From NCBI GenBank assembly GCA_903642325.1, contig CAHJWM010000012.1, forward strand, positions 1 to 64,000: a stretch of 64,000 nucleotides of DNA, read 5' to 3'. The stretch comes from Myxococcales bacterium. GTDB taxonomy: Bacteria; Myxococcota_A; Polyangia; Polyangiales; Polyangiaceae. The notes below the pieces were generated by a model. It had not been told where the DNA came from and did no database searches. It was given only the letters and a program-made list of their open reading frames with translations. The translations under genes were made by a program, and so were the position numbers. Shown piece after piece: positions 8,713 through 17,522 of the stretch (the stretch's first letter is position 1; each line of letters starts with the position of its first letter).

Positions 8713-11700
8713 TTAGAGGTGGGTCTGCACCCAGGCGTCGATGCGCCGCACGTTCCCAGTGCGAGCGAACACGGCCGCCGACTGAGACGTGCTCAGAGAC
8801 AGAGTGCCCTGCGCCGCCTTGGACCCGTCTGCATAACTCAGCTCGAGTCGCGGCGTTTCTGCGAGGTGGTAGACGACGAGGACGCCGCAGTAACTGAAGG
8901 CGAGGCTGGCTTTGGCAAGCTCGACCCGAAGCGACTTTCCTTGCGCGTCGAACGTTTCGAAGCAAGCGGGCTCACTCAAAAACTCGGACCTCCGCAAAAG
9001 CAGCGGCCGAAGCTCGATGCGGCCCTGACTCACGCGCACACCTAGCTCCGCAAAGCGCGTCATGACCTCTTCCTTTACCTGCCCGGTCATACCCGGTTGA
9101 CGCGCGCCGGCGTGGCTCGGCGTGTGTGAGTACGGATCCAGCGGGAAAGCCCCGTACACGCTCGGCGACTTGTTGAAGCCGCCCAGGCCTTCGCGGACTG
9201 CGTAATAACGCTTCACCAGCTCGTCGACCACCTCACGCGGCGCACCGCGGTCCGTAGCGCTAAAGACGTGCTCGCTGGCCGCCAGTAGTAGCTTCGCCAC
9301 CATGTGCCAATAGATACTGCCCAGGCCCTCGTAAGCGAACATCGAGCCACTTCGTCCGGTGAAGCTGCGGTGGTCGAATGTTTGCTCGTAGATATCGAGA
9401 ATCTCGGAAATCTCGCGCTCACCGAGCAATGGGTGTTGCAGCTCCGTCAGCGCTTTTGCGCAACGGTCGGCGTTGTAAAAATCGGAGTTGAAGCGCAGGA
9501 CGCCTTGCGCGTCCCGCGACACGATGCGCGTGTCGCTGCCCGCCAGCATTTCGACGAGTGTCGTAGACTTGGCCAGATTCGCGGCTTCGATCACGTTCTT
9601 GCCCAAAAAAGTAGGCAGAATCCGATCGGGATAGAGCGTGAAGCTATTTTGATCGGCGCGGTACATGGCGCTCTTCTCCAGCGCGGCAAGAACTGCGGCG
9701 GCCTCTTCCGCAACCATGCTGCGCGTACTCATCGCCGCGACTTGACCCTCCAGCATTTCATACAAGGGTTGAACGCCCACACTGCCATCGGCGTGGAATA
9801 CGAGCAGATTGTACGCGTGATAGAGACCGTCCACCCGTCGATTCCGACGGATTGAGTCTTTGACCCAGCGTTGCGCGAGCACGAGCAAATCGTGGACGTC
9901 GCTCGAGACAAGCTCGACTTTTCGCTCGAGACCCGCGGCATACAAAACCTCCCGATAGTCGGAGGCGGCCCCGCCCAGCGCATCCATGATCGTACGGCGC
10001 GCTTGGTCGTCGAGCTTGCCGTCGTCCAACGAAGAGATTTGGTCGCGCAACGTTGCGACGGTTTTTTCGAGCCACGTTGCGACCTCGGTCGACAAGCTCA
10101 CCCGTTCGCCCAGCCCCGCGCAGAGCTCGACCAGGACGCTCAAGTAGCGCTCTAGATAATAGAGCGTGACCATGGACACGCCGTACCCGACCAGCGCATT
10201 GTTCGCGTCATTCCACTCGGGCCGGCCCGTATTGAGCCAAATTCCCGCACCGGGAACGAAGTTTCCGAGCTTACCAAGGACGGCGACGAGCAGCTTTTCC
10301 AGCAGCGTCACCCGGTGCAGACCGGCCACGTTCCCGAGCAGCTTTGCGTCCGATCCGAGCTCCGACACGCGCCGCACGATTGACTTTTGCTTACCCGTGT
10401 CGAATTCGATCGTGTCCCGCACGTTGCTCAAGATCTCGCGATAGGAGCGAATGCGATACGGAACGTCGGCATAGGCGAAGATCTCGCGCTCGAGCAGCCC
10501 CGGCAATCGATCCGGATGGTGGTTCCGTGAGAGCTCGATCAATTTGCATAGGTAAATGATTTGGTGATCGCCCCAGTAGCCGATGGAAGCCCAAGGGTGC
10601 TCGGGCTCGGGCACCTCCCAATCGATGCCGTCCTGAGTGATACGGTAGGGGTTGTACCCATCGGCGGTGGAAGCGTTTACGAACTTGACGACGATGTTTT
10701 CGATGAAGTCAGGATAGGAAAGGGATAGGGCCTCCCAGTTTTGGAAGATGTCCCGCCAATTACCCTGAAAACCCAGTAATTTTTGATCGTCCGCATCACG
10801 CACTCGGATTTCGAACCGGTTCCAAGGGCGGCTCGGGTCGCCGTGTCGACGGCTGAAGGTGAGCGGCAGATACTCGTAAGACAAGCGCACGAGGTCCGGG
10901 TCGAGTGTCGACTCAGCGCGTTCGGAGAGCTCGCGCCGCGAGAGCAAAGCGGGCAGCTCCGTGAGTAGTGATTCGTGGCGTGCGAACGTCGTGCGGTTCC
11001 AATTTTTTACGAACCGGGCAAAATCGGCGGATGGCACTTGGCAGCCATGAGCGTACACGCCGCCCCGCAAATCATTGAAGAGTACGTTCGCCAGGTGATG
11101 AAAGGACGACAAGCGATCGGCGGTCAGTTGCAAACCGTCCGTGTCAGCTACGATTCTACGAAGATTTTCGGTGCCGCGCTTCACATCTGCCAGCACCTGC
11201 CGCGCAAGTGCTTCTGGGTTTTCGAGCGACGCCAACAATTGGCTCACCGCCTGCTGAGAGCGGGCGACGTCTGCCACCATCAGCCAAGTTTTTGTCTCAC
11301 CCGGACCAAGCGTTACCGTAGCTTCGAGCAGGTAAGCGCCGCGCCGTGCGCGCACTTCCGCGCTGGGGACTGGCAGATCACCGTGGGCGAAAAGCTGGTT
11401 GTGCTCGGATGACAAATGAATGGCTGCGCCAGCGAGGCCGTGGCTCCAGACGGTCGTCGCGTGCAGCGACTCGCGTGGTTCAGCGCGGTCCACGACCTGG
11501 GCGGCGAGGGTATAGAGTGCGAGCGGGCCATTGCCTACGCGCTCGTTTTTTTTGTAGGCGTCGAGCAAGCAGCTGAAGCCGAGTTGCATCGCGTCGTCGA
11601 CGTCGGCGGGCAATAGATTCTGCAGACCATCGAGGACCTGCACCGAAATCGATTCTTGACCGCGGTTCTCGAGCTGGCACTCGCGGACGAAGCCGTATGC

Positions 11701-12198
11701 GTGGCTAGTCGACCAACGATAGCCGAAGCGAACACCCAAGTCATCGTTCGTTTCGCTCAGGCAAAGCTCGTTACCGAGCGTGCTCTTTTCCAGCGTTCGC
11801 GACATTCTGTACACGCGCTCCGCACTGTCGCGAAACGGCTCCCACAGCCTGCGTGACGGAGTGGCATCCGCAGCACCGCTGGCGCGCCCGGCATGCTCGA
11901 TAATCAGCGCCGTGTGCGGACCAGAGACCTGCGCGCTGTCCGTCAGCTTATCTTCGGTGGTGTATGGGAAGAGCGCGAACTTGACGTTTCGACGGCCCGC
12001 GGTCAGCGCTCCATTACTCGAGACGAACAGCCAATGATCCGAGTCGCTGACCACGCTCATCAGGAACGGCCGCATGCCTTCCGCGTGCTCGATGGAGTAA
12101 AAGGTTCCGGAGCCGGATTCCACCAGGCGACCAGTGGCTGCGAGCTCGGACTGGGGTAACCGATGATTTCCCAAAAATACGCCTGCGGGCCGGCTCAT
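8713..12198 (-). CDS. Large uncharacterised protein, (alpha/alpha)6-toroid glycosidase/phosphorylase-like
   Basis: 1161 residues without signal peptide or membrane segment, so probably cytoplasmic. The first 370 residues look like a beta-sandwich (for example SSNGALTAGRRN near 60-75, LENRGQESISVQVLDGLQN near 180-200). The rest is mainly helical with conserved-looking aromatic blocks: PLTFSRRHGDPSRPWNRF, FQGNWRDIFQNWE, and YWGDHQ at 541-546. This sandwich-plus-helical-toroid layout recalls the GH94/GH36-like carbohydrate phosphorylases, but their GDWND catalytic motif is not seen, so activity is unknown. Start ATG 12198 is supported by GGAGAG two bases upstream. The gene is divergent from a kinase-fold protein; the two may act together (inference). 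Confidence 0.7.
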   Translation of the reverse strand: MSRPAGVFLGNHRLPQSELAATGRLVESGSGTFYSIEHAEGMRPFLMSVVSDSDHWLFVSSNGALTAGRRNVKFALFPYTTEDKLTDSAQVSGPHTALIIEHAGRASGAADATPSRRLWEPFRDSAERVYRMSRTLEKSTLGNELCLSETNDDLGVRFGYRWSTSHAYGFVRECQLENRGQESISVQVLDGLQNLLPADVDDAMQLGFSCLLDAYKKNERVGNGPLALYTLAAQVVDRAEPRESLHATTVWSHGLAGAAIHLSSEHNQLFAHGDLPVPSAEVRARRGAYLLEATVTLGPGETKTWLMVADVARSQQAVSQLLASLENPEALARQVLADVKRGTENLRRIVADTDGLQLTADRLSSFHHLANVLFNDLRGGVYAHGCQVPSADFARFVKNWNRTTFARHESLLTELPALLSRRELSERAESTLDPDLVRLSYEYLPLTFSRRHGDPSRPWNRFEIRVRDADDQKLLGFQGNWRDIFQNWEALSLSYPDFIENIVVKFVNASTADGYNPYRITQDGIDWEVPEPEHPWASIGYWGDHQIIYLCKLIELSRNHHPDRLPGLLEREIFAYADVPYRIRSYREILSNVRDTIEFDTGKQKSIVRRVSELGSDAKLLGNVAGLHRVTLLEKLLVAVLGKLGNFVPGAGIWLNTGRPEWNDANNALVGYGVSMVTLYYLERYLSVLVELCAGLGERVSLSTEVATWLEKTVATLRDQISSLDDGKLDDQARRTIMDALGGAASDYREVLYAAGLERKVELVSSDVHDLLVLAQRWVKDSIRRNRRVDGLYHAYNLLVFHADGSVGVQPLYEMLEGQVAAMSTRSMVAEEAAAVLAALEKSAMYRADQNSFTLYPDRILPTFLGKNVIEAANLAKSTTLVEMLAGSDTRIVSRDAQGVLRFNSDFYNADRCAKALTELQHPLLGEREISEILDIYEQTFDHRSFTGRSGSMFAYEGLGSIYWHMVAKLLLAASEHVFSATDRGAPREVVDELVKRYYAVREGLGGFNKSPSVYGAFPLDPYSHTPSHAGARQPGMTGQVKEEVMTRFAELGVRVSQGRIELRPLLLRRSEFLSEPACFETFDAQGKSLRVELAKASLAFSYCGVLVVYHLAETPRLELSYADGSKAAQGTLSLSTSQSAAVFARTGNVRRIDAWVQTHL

Positions 12199-12274
12199 GT
12201 CTCTCCATTGTCACGTTTTGGGGCAAGCCGAGGCCGGCTGCCGTTTGGCAGCTCAGTGTCCGGCCGGTGCACCG

Positions 12275-13225
12275 GTGATCACGGACACCGCATCACTGTT
12301 GGCTGCTGTGATGCAATCCGAAATCGCGCGCGATCTAGCTAGCGCAACAGCGGCGCTGCCGCCCTCCCCACGGGCACTTGCCGCGAGGCGTTCGTTCTGG
12401 AACGTCTTGGAGATGGAAGACGAGCGCCTGGTCCCGGTGTCGCCTCGACATGCTGTGTTGTTGTCGGGCGAATACTTGGCTTTCGTCGATACGCCACCGC
12501 AGAGGGATTACGTCGTACGCACCGTCGCCAAACGTCAAGTCGGGGCGATGATGCTGATGTCGGGAGATTTGGTCATCGCCAGCGCGGAGACGCGCTCGAG
12601 CTTTCCGCTCGCAGCCAAATACCCTCTTCATTTTCGTAAGTCCTACTTTCCCGGTCAGATGCACGGTGAGACGAAGGACGAATTTGCTCAACATGCTCGC
12701 GCCAGCAACCTGATCGACATCCCACCACCGATAGGTCACACGCCCAACACCTTTCGCAGCTGTTTGCTACCGGGGCGGCCTTACAGTCATCTATCTCCAT
12801 TCTTCGGCGTCGACCCGCCAAGCGCGAACATAGCGGAAGCGGAAAAGCTCGCCTTGGCCGGTGCCGCTGGCTTGTGGAAGCTGTGTGAAGAAGCATTGGA
12901 CAAGCTACTCACTCTGCAAGCGGGTGGGCTCGCGCATGGCGACGCCGAGCTCCACAATTTCATTGTTTGCCCGACGCCCTTGGAATTGATTCTGATCGAT
13001 TTCGAGGGCTCCGTTAACCGCGAGGCTCTGTCGGACGCCGAATGGCAAAAGCGCTGCGCGGTGGACCTCGAGCCCTTGCTTCGAGAAGCCGTGTACTTGC
13101 AGTGTGCGCTCGGTAAACAACAGGGTCCGCTCGCCGAGCTGTCTATCGAACGAATGTCGCTATTTTTCAAGCACCCCGAGCAATTCCAGCGCGCCATCGA
13201 GCTCAGGGCGAGTGTGAGTAGCTGA
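12275..13225 (+). CDS. Atypical protein-kinase-fold phosphotransferase
   Basis: About 316 residues. The catalytic loop is HGDAELHNF (H221, D223, N228 in this numbering) and the metal-binding motif is DFE (D242-F243-E244). These are the marks of the APH/ABC1/lipopolysaccharide-kinase side of the kinase superfamily rather than of Hanks-type kinases. There is no clear glycine-rich loop, and the N-terminal half carries unassigned sequence, so it might phosphorylate a small molecule or sugar instead of a protein. The longest frame begins at ATG 12197, within the same CATG that starts the opposite gene, with no ribosome-binding site. GTG 12275 or ATG 12311 are more likely; the N-terminus is uncertain. 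Confidence 0.65.
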   Translation: MITDTASLLAAVMQSEIARDLASATAALPPSPRALAARRSFWNVLEMEDERLVPVSPRHAVLLSGEYLAFVDTPPQRDYVVRTVAKRQVGAMMLMSGDLVIASAETRSSFPLAAKYPLHFRKSYFPGQMHGETKDEFAQHARASNLIDIPPPIGHTPNTFRSCLLPGRPYSHLSPFFGVDPPSANIAEAEKLALAGAAGLWKLCEEALDKLLTLQAGGLAHGDAELHNFIVCPTPLELILIDFEGSVNREALSDAEWQKRCAVDLEPLLREAVYLQCALGKQQGPLAELSIERMSLFFKHPEQFQRAIELRASVSS

Positions 13226-13377
13226 TGACGAATGCGGGATGCTGGTCAGGTATCCGCGTCGAGACGGGCAGAAGCACTTCGAACACGCGTTTCAACGGCC
13301 GCCGAGCTCGACGAAAGTAGACCGGCTCGTCCGGATACGAACCGGCGTCGGATTCTCCCCAGATGCGACCACCTTAC

Positions 13378-14367
13378 TTACAACTTCCAGCCAAAACCCA
13401 GGCTGAGACCCAGCCACACGCCCGCAAGCTCGCTATCTCTCGACTGGGCGACGCGGCCACGCACAGGCAAGGTCACGAACCCTGCTTGAGCTACGAGCTG
13501 CAGAAATAGCCGCGAGAACAACGGAGACTCGAGCGCGCCGAACAGGAAAGGGCCAGCCCACACGCCCTGCACCTGGCCGGGGGTAGCTTCGGTCGAGGAG
13601 CCGTGGGCATGGATGCGCGCGTAACCCAAGGCGTAACCGACCCCGAGCTCGCTCGGCATCAGGCGATTCGGAAAGTGCACGGCAATCTTCGCAGAAAGGT
13701 CGCCGGCGAGCACGCGCACGCTGCCGAGTGACGTGCGGCGATCGGATGTCGAAAACGCCGACCCCATGCTCAACGTCAGCCGCCGCACGCCGTGCGAAAA
13801 GCCGAGCCCTCCGCCCACGAGCGGCTGAAAATGCGAACCAAAGTTATTGGATTCGGTAAAGAGCGACAGACGATTCTCCGCCTCTTCGCGAGGGGGCGCC
13901 GCGGACGCGCTGGACCTCCAGCTCGGCTCCCGATGCTGCTCGATCGGCGGAACTGGTGGAGGCGCTGGAGGCGCTGGAGGCGGTTCGGACCCCGCCATGT
14001 CGCGAACGAGCTCGGCGCTGGCGAGCGCGAGTACCCGTGGTCGCAGCGCGCTATCGGTTTGCTCCAAGTCGAGCTGCCGGGTATCGACCTGCTCGCCCAA
14101 CGACACGCGGATTAGAACCACGCTCTCTCTGCAACTCAGAAACACCCGCGGCGCATCGGCGCCCAACGCCAGCCGCGAGCTGTTCAGTTCCACGAGCGTG
14201 AGTCGCTGTGTTTCCTCGACTAGAGAAGTTTGGCACGTCGTGCTGTCGACGCGGACGTCCAGCTCGGCGCCGCCCGCCGCCGCCGCGGCTCGCGGCACTG
14301 CGGCCAGAAACACGGCCACGAACGTTCCCCGCGCGGCCCAGCCTATAGATGCAGAATCGTCCCTCAC
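13378..14367 (-). CDS. Secreted protein with proline-rich linker and C-terminal barrel domain
   Basis: 329 residues: signal peptide (about 1-31, ending in a run of Ala), a periplasmic region with two Cys (45 and 79), a proline-rich linker (128-142) and a C-terminal half (165-329) of amphipathic strands typical of an outer-membrane barrel. No named family is recognised. It is the last of three genes transcribed together, after an ECF sigma factor and a FecR/TPR protein, and its ATG overlaps the FecR stop (ATGA). It may be the outer-membrane output or sensor of that system (inference). The first gene of the window has the same linker-barrel layout. Confidence 0.7.
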   Translation of the reverse strand: MRDDSASIGWAARGTFVAVFLAAVPRAAAAAGGAELDVRVDSTTCQTSLVEETQRLTLVELNSSRLALGADAPRVFLSCRESVVLIRVSLGEQVDTRQLDLEQTDSALRPRVLALASAELVRDMAGSEPPPAPPAPPPVPPIEQHREPSWRSSASAAPPREEAENRLSLFTESNNFGSHFQPLVGGGLGFSHGVRRLTLSMGSAFSTSDRRTSLGSVRVLAGDLSAKIAVHFPNRLMPSELGVGYALGYARIHAHGSSTEATPGQVQGVWAGPFLFGALESPLFSRLFLQLVAQAGFVTLPVRGRVAQSRDSELAGVWLGLSLGFGWKL

Positions 14368-15470
14368 TCCGCGAGCAGCATCGCACGCAGGGCTGGCGAA
14401 TGGCGCCCGTCTGGGTGGAGCGTGATGTATTTTTGGGCCACCCGGCGCGCCTGCGGCGATTGTCCCGACCTTTTTAGGGCTTCTACCTCGCGCGCTAGTG
14501 CGTCACCGGCGAGTGGTCCGCTCGGCCACAAGCTCGCGGCAAGCTCGAACGCCGTAGCGGCCTCGGACGCGCGCCCCAAATCGTCGAGCAGAACGCGACC
14601 GAGCGTAAAAGCGGCCACGGGAGCGCGGGGGTCCCTTGGGTACAGTTGGCTGACTTTGCGCAGCGGCGCGACCGCCTGTGCCGGATGAGCGCTGAGGCGT
14701 GCCACGTCAGCCGCGAGCAGCAAGTCTTGCGCCTCGTCTCGGACGTCGTTGGATTGCCGCAGTGCCACGAACGCCTGCGCATAACGCCCATGTTGCGCGA
14801 GGTCACGCCACACGCGCGGCGTCGAGGGCAACGCGTCGACTGGCATCGGGGTCGGAGTTGCACTCGCATCGGCCGGGGCCGAAACCGACAACGCTGACGC
14901 CGGCGGAAACTCGCCCGCTTCACCAACCCCCAACAAAGCCTCCCCTCCCGACCAAATAACTCGAACTCGCCCGCGCTCGACCGAGACGTGGGCGCCCGAC
15001 CCGGACCGCTCGACGATGAAGGCGGTGCCCAACACCCGAATGCTCACGTCTCCCGCGTGGACTTCGAATGTGCGCGCATGATTGGGCACGACATCGAATC
15101 GCGCGCTGCCAGAAACCACGGTCGAGCTCACGAGATCGGCATCTTGACGATCGAGATGGACGACGCCGCCCGCGGCACCGAGCTCAGCGACCGAGCCGTC
15201 CGCGTAATGCACGGCTGTCAACGCGGCGCTCGCCATCGGTTTCGCCTGAGCCGTGACGCTCGCAATTGGGCCGTGGACCGACGGCTGAACGAGGCGCACT
15301 GCGGCGAACGCGAGCCCGCCCAAGCATGCCGCGCCGAGCGCTATGCGAGCCACGAAGCGACGTCTGCGCCGGACCAACACGCCACGAGTCAGGGACCGCG
15401 TTTGCTCCGCGCTCCACGTGCTGCGAACGCGAAGCGGCCCGCGTTTGAGACGTTGGTCGAGATCAAGCAT
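14364..15470 (-). CDS. FecR-domain membrane protein with C-terminal TPR repeats (probable anti-sigma factor)
   Basis: 368 residues. A basic N-terminal cytoplasmic tail is followed by one membrane helix (about 40-60), a periplasmic FecR-type beta domain (about 80-190; note GTAFIVE and VSVERGRVRV) and TPR-like helices to the end. FecR proteins usually hold or activate an ECF sigma factor in response to a periplasmic signal. The adjacent sigma gene overlaps the start by 8 bases, which fits. ATG 15470 is chosen over GTG 15479 because AGGTG lies about 6 bases upstream. The TPR extension is common in myxobacterial versions of this protein and suggests contact with envelope partners. Confidence 0.82.
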   Translation of the reverse strand: MLDLDQRLKRGPLRVRSTWSAEQTRSLTRGVLVRRRRRFVARIALGAACLGGLAFAAVRLVQPSVHGPIASVTAQAKPMASAALTAVHYADGSVAELGAAGGVVHLDRQDADLVSSTVVSGSARFDVVPNHARTFEVHAGDVSIRVLGTAFIVERSGSGAHVSVERGRVRVIWSGGEALLGVGEAGEFPPASALSVSAPADASATPTPMPVDALPSTPRVWRDLAQHGRYAQAFVALRQSNDVRDEAQDLLLAADVARLSAHPAQAVAPLRKVSQLYPRDPRAPVAAFTLGRVLLDDLGRASEAATAFELAASLWPSGPLAGDALAREVEALKRSGQSPQARRVAQKYITLHPDGRHSPALRAMLLAE

Positions 15471-16101
15471 GACGTACACCTAACTGCTTCCGAATGCGAT
15501 CATGAGCGGCGCTGATGCGGCGCTTGACGGTGGCCAGGGAGCAGCCGCAGCGCTCCGCCACCTGCTCCAGGCTCTGGCCCTCCACGTGCCGAAGTACCCA
15601 GGGCACGCGCTGCCGCGGAGGCACGCGATCCAACGCGCGGTACACGTCCCCGATCAGCTCTCGCTCTTGAGAATCAGAGGCCGGGTCGGCGAGCGTGTCG
15701 TAGCTCGGCTCGTCGGCGAGATCGAACACGGACCAGAAGGCGCGCAGACGCAACTGCTGCACGGCACGGCGTACCGTTACCGTGGCCAGCCAGCTTTTTA
15801 TCTCGCGGTGGTCCTCCCGGCGCCTGAGGCCGCCCACGGCGAGCGAAAAAACCTCCTGGACGACATCTTCCACCTCCGCCTGCCGACCGAGGATGCGCGT
15901 GGCGATCGCCGCAACGTACGGGGCGTAGCGCGCGTACAGCGCGTCGAGCCCAGGCTCGGTCACCGCGTGCTCGTTATCTGGCGCGGGCGCTAAGGTCGGA
16001 AGCTGCGATCGGCGCGCCTCAGCTCCGTCGCCGGCCGGCGGGACGATTCGAAGCAGGCGGTTTCGGGGGCCGTCGATCATTGGAGTGGGGCATCCGGACA
16101 T
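15463..16101 (-). CDS. ECF-type RNA polymerase sigma factor
   Basis: About 212 residues, the normal ECF size. Region 2 spans LYARYAPYVAAIATRILG through DVVQEVFSLAV; region 4 is RVPPRQRVPWVLRHVEGQS followed by the helix-turn-helix EQVAERCGCSLATVKRR. It should direct core polymerase to a promoter of its own regulon, probably including this operon. The frame is open far upstream (to 16635) but that part is Pro/Ser-rich non-homologous sequence running under the divergent lipoprotein gene, so a start at ATG 16101 or ATG 16080 is chosen; neither has a strong ribosome-binding site. It overlaps the FecR gene by 8 bases. Confidence 0.88.
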   Translation of the reverse strand: MSGCPTPMIDGPRNRLLRIVPPAGDGAEARRSQLPTLAPAPDNEHAVTEPGLDALYARYAPYVAAIATRILGRQAEVEDVVQEVFSLAVGGLRRREDHREIKSWLATVTVRRAVQQLRLRAFWSVFDLADEPSYDTLADPASDSQERELIGDVYRALDRVPPRQRVPWVLRHVEGQSLEQVAERCGCSLATVKRRISAAHDRIRKQLGVRHA

Positions 16102-16237
16102 TCGGACGCTCGACTCCAATATGTACCGTTCTGGTTCGGACGGCTCAAAAAGCTCGCGCGCAGTTGGCTGGGCGACCTCACGTGAGCGGAGCGGGTCCAA
16201 ATCATTGACGATTATACTCGGCGCCTGGCGCCGCTCG

Positions 16238-17146
16238 ATGTCCGGCCGTAACGTATCCGGGGTGCGCCACGGCCGGTTGCTGTTTTGCGTGCTCGGATCT
16301 TGCTGGCTCGCCGCCTGTGGCAAGGGCAGCGAGGGCTGGGTTTTGCAGCAACACCCTGGGACCGCCGGTGCGGCCGGAGTGATTCGGGACTTCGGCTCGA
16401 CCGAAGATGGCGGTGTGGGCGGGGAGGCCGGCGCGACACTGCCCCAGGGAGGGCAGAGCGGCTCGGGCGGTTCGTCGTTCACGGCTTCCCGCTGCCCAGT
16501 CAGGTTTGCGGCCAGCTGCACACCCGCCGTGACCGTGGACGACCGGGACCAGGCTGGTAGCGGCACGCTGTTGACGGAAGCAATTGCCGACCCATCGACC
16601 GCGCTCGGCTGCATCACGCGGGACGTGTGCGACATCCTCTATCGCAAGACCTCTGAGATCCCCGTCACGACCAAGATCACGATCTTGATCGAGGACTTCG
16701 CTGGGATCAGCGAAACTTACCACGCCAATGGCGCGGCGACGATTCGCGTGAGCTCGCGCTACCTGCAACAGGTCGCGAACGCGCAGGCCGACGTAGGGGC
16801 CGCGGTCCGCGCCCTCTTTTACTACCACGCAACCAATACTTATCAGTTCGACGGCAACGACGGCTTTGCGAATTCTTGGTTGGTCGCGGGGGTCGCAAAC
16901 TACGTGCGCCATGTCGCCGGCACCTTGCCCGACAACCAACGCAAACCCGGAGGTGCCTATGACGACGGCGGCGTGACCACCGGTTTCTTCCTCGTTTGGT
17001 TAGACCAGAGATACCCCGACTTCGTGTACGAGCTCAACTCGAGCCTGGACCCGAATCGCGGCGTCAAATGGACTACGCAGGCCTTCCAAGACATCACGGG
17101 GCAGACCGTGGACCAGCTGTGGGCCGCCTATCAGTCATCTCTGTAG
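16238..17146 (+). CDS. Basic-secretory-protein (BSP) family lipoprotein with degenerate zinc motif
   Basis: 302 residues. The signal peptide ends in LAAC (Cys27), so a lipoprotein. A Gly-rich spacer leads to a C-terminal BSP/'peptidase of plants and bacteria' domain (about 120-302), recognised by ITILIEDFAGISETYHANG, SWLVAGVANYVRH, TTGFFLVWLDQRYP and TGQTVDQLWAAYQ. Family members that are peptidases carry HExxH in the central helix; here the equivalent is H197-A-T-N-T201, so the catalytic Glu and second His are missing. The protein is predicted not to be an active metalloprotease and may have become a binding protein. Start ATG 16238 is set by the signal peptide. It is divergent from the ECF sigma operon. 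Confidence 0.75.
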   Translation: MSGRNVSGVRHGRLLFCVLGSCWLAACGKGSEGWVLQQHPGTAGAAGVIRDFGSTEDGGVGGEAGATLPQGGQSGSGGSSFTASRCPVRFAASCTPAVTVDDRDQAGSGTLLTEAIADPSTALGCITRDVCDILYRKTSEIPVTTKITILIEDFAGISETYHANGAATIRVSSRYLQQVANAQADVGAAVRALFYYHATNTYQFDGNDGFANSWLVAGVANYVRHVAGTLPDNQRKPGGAYDDGGVTTGFFLVWLDQRYPDFVYELNSSLDPNRGVKWTTQAFQDITGQTVDQLWAAYQSSL

Positions 17147-17258
17147 CCGCGCCCAGCCGCGAACGCATCCGGCCGACTTTTCGGGCCTTCCGGTGACGCC
17201 CCCGAAGGAGTATTTAGACCACGCGTAACAATTCGGCTTACGCAGGGAGTTTTGCACG

Positions 17259-17354
17259 ATGCCCAAAGGCCAAGAGAAATCCAAGACGACGAACAAGCCC
17301 AAGCTCACCGTGAAGGAGAAAAAGGCGAAGAAGAAAGAAAAAGCTGCCAAGTAG
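17259..17354 (+). CDS. 31-residue lysine-rich small protein
   Basis: ATG 17259 follows GGGAG by 9-10 bases and opens a 31-codon frame ending at TAG 17352-17354. The product starts MPKGQEKSKTTNKPK and contains about 40% Lys, with almost no hydrophobic residues; it would be a highly basic, disordered, nucleic-acid- or ribosome-binding-like peptide (inference). Similar tiny Lys-rich proteins occur in other proteobacteria, but I cannot name a family. The good ribosome-binding site, an adenine-rich coding run unlike the GC-rich surroundings, and a strong hairpin 27 bases downstream make it a credible gene. Confidence 0.65.
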   Translation: MPKGQEKSKTTNKPKLTVKEKKAKKKEKAAK

Positions 17355-17380
17355 GCGTGCCTCTGAAACGAGGCGAGGGC

Positions 17381-17417
17381 TCGAGTGACGGCCGCAACCG
17401 CTGCGGCCGTCACTCGA
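17381..17417. terminator. Perfect 16-bp stem hairpin, probable two-way terminator
   Basis: Arms 17381-17396 and 17402-17417 are exact inverted complements (TCGAGTGACGGCCGCA and its complement) around the 5-base loop ACCGC. It lies between the 3' ends of the small lysine-rich gene and the histidine kinase gene, which point towards each other. No T-run follows on either side, so it may stop transcription with a factor or protect mRNA ends. Confidence 0.6.
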
Positions 17418-17522
17418 AGATGGCCCGGCCGAGCGCCTCGAGGGAGCCAAGGGCGGAAGATGCGTTCGGCTAGCGCGGGCGGAGCGCGCAGCGAGCCCGG
17501 TTGCTCGGCGTCCCGGTTGATC

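Noticed and set aside
16102-16635. N-terminal extension of the ECF sigma factor
   Set aside because: The added 178 residues are Pro/Ser-rich, without sigma homology, and run under the divergent lipoprotein gene.
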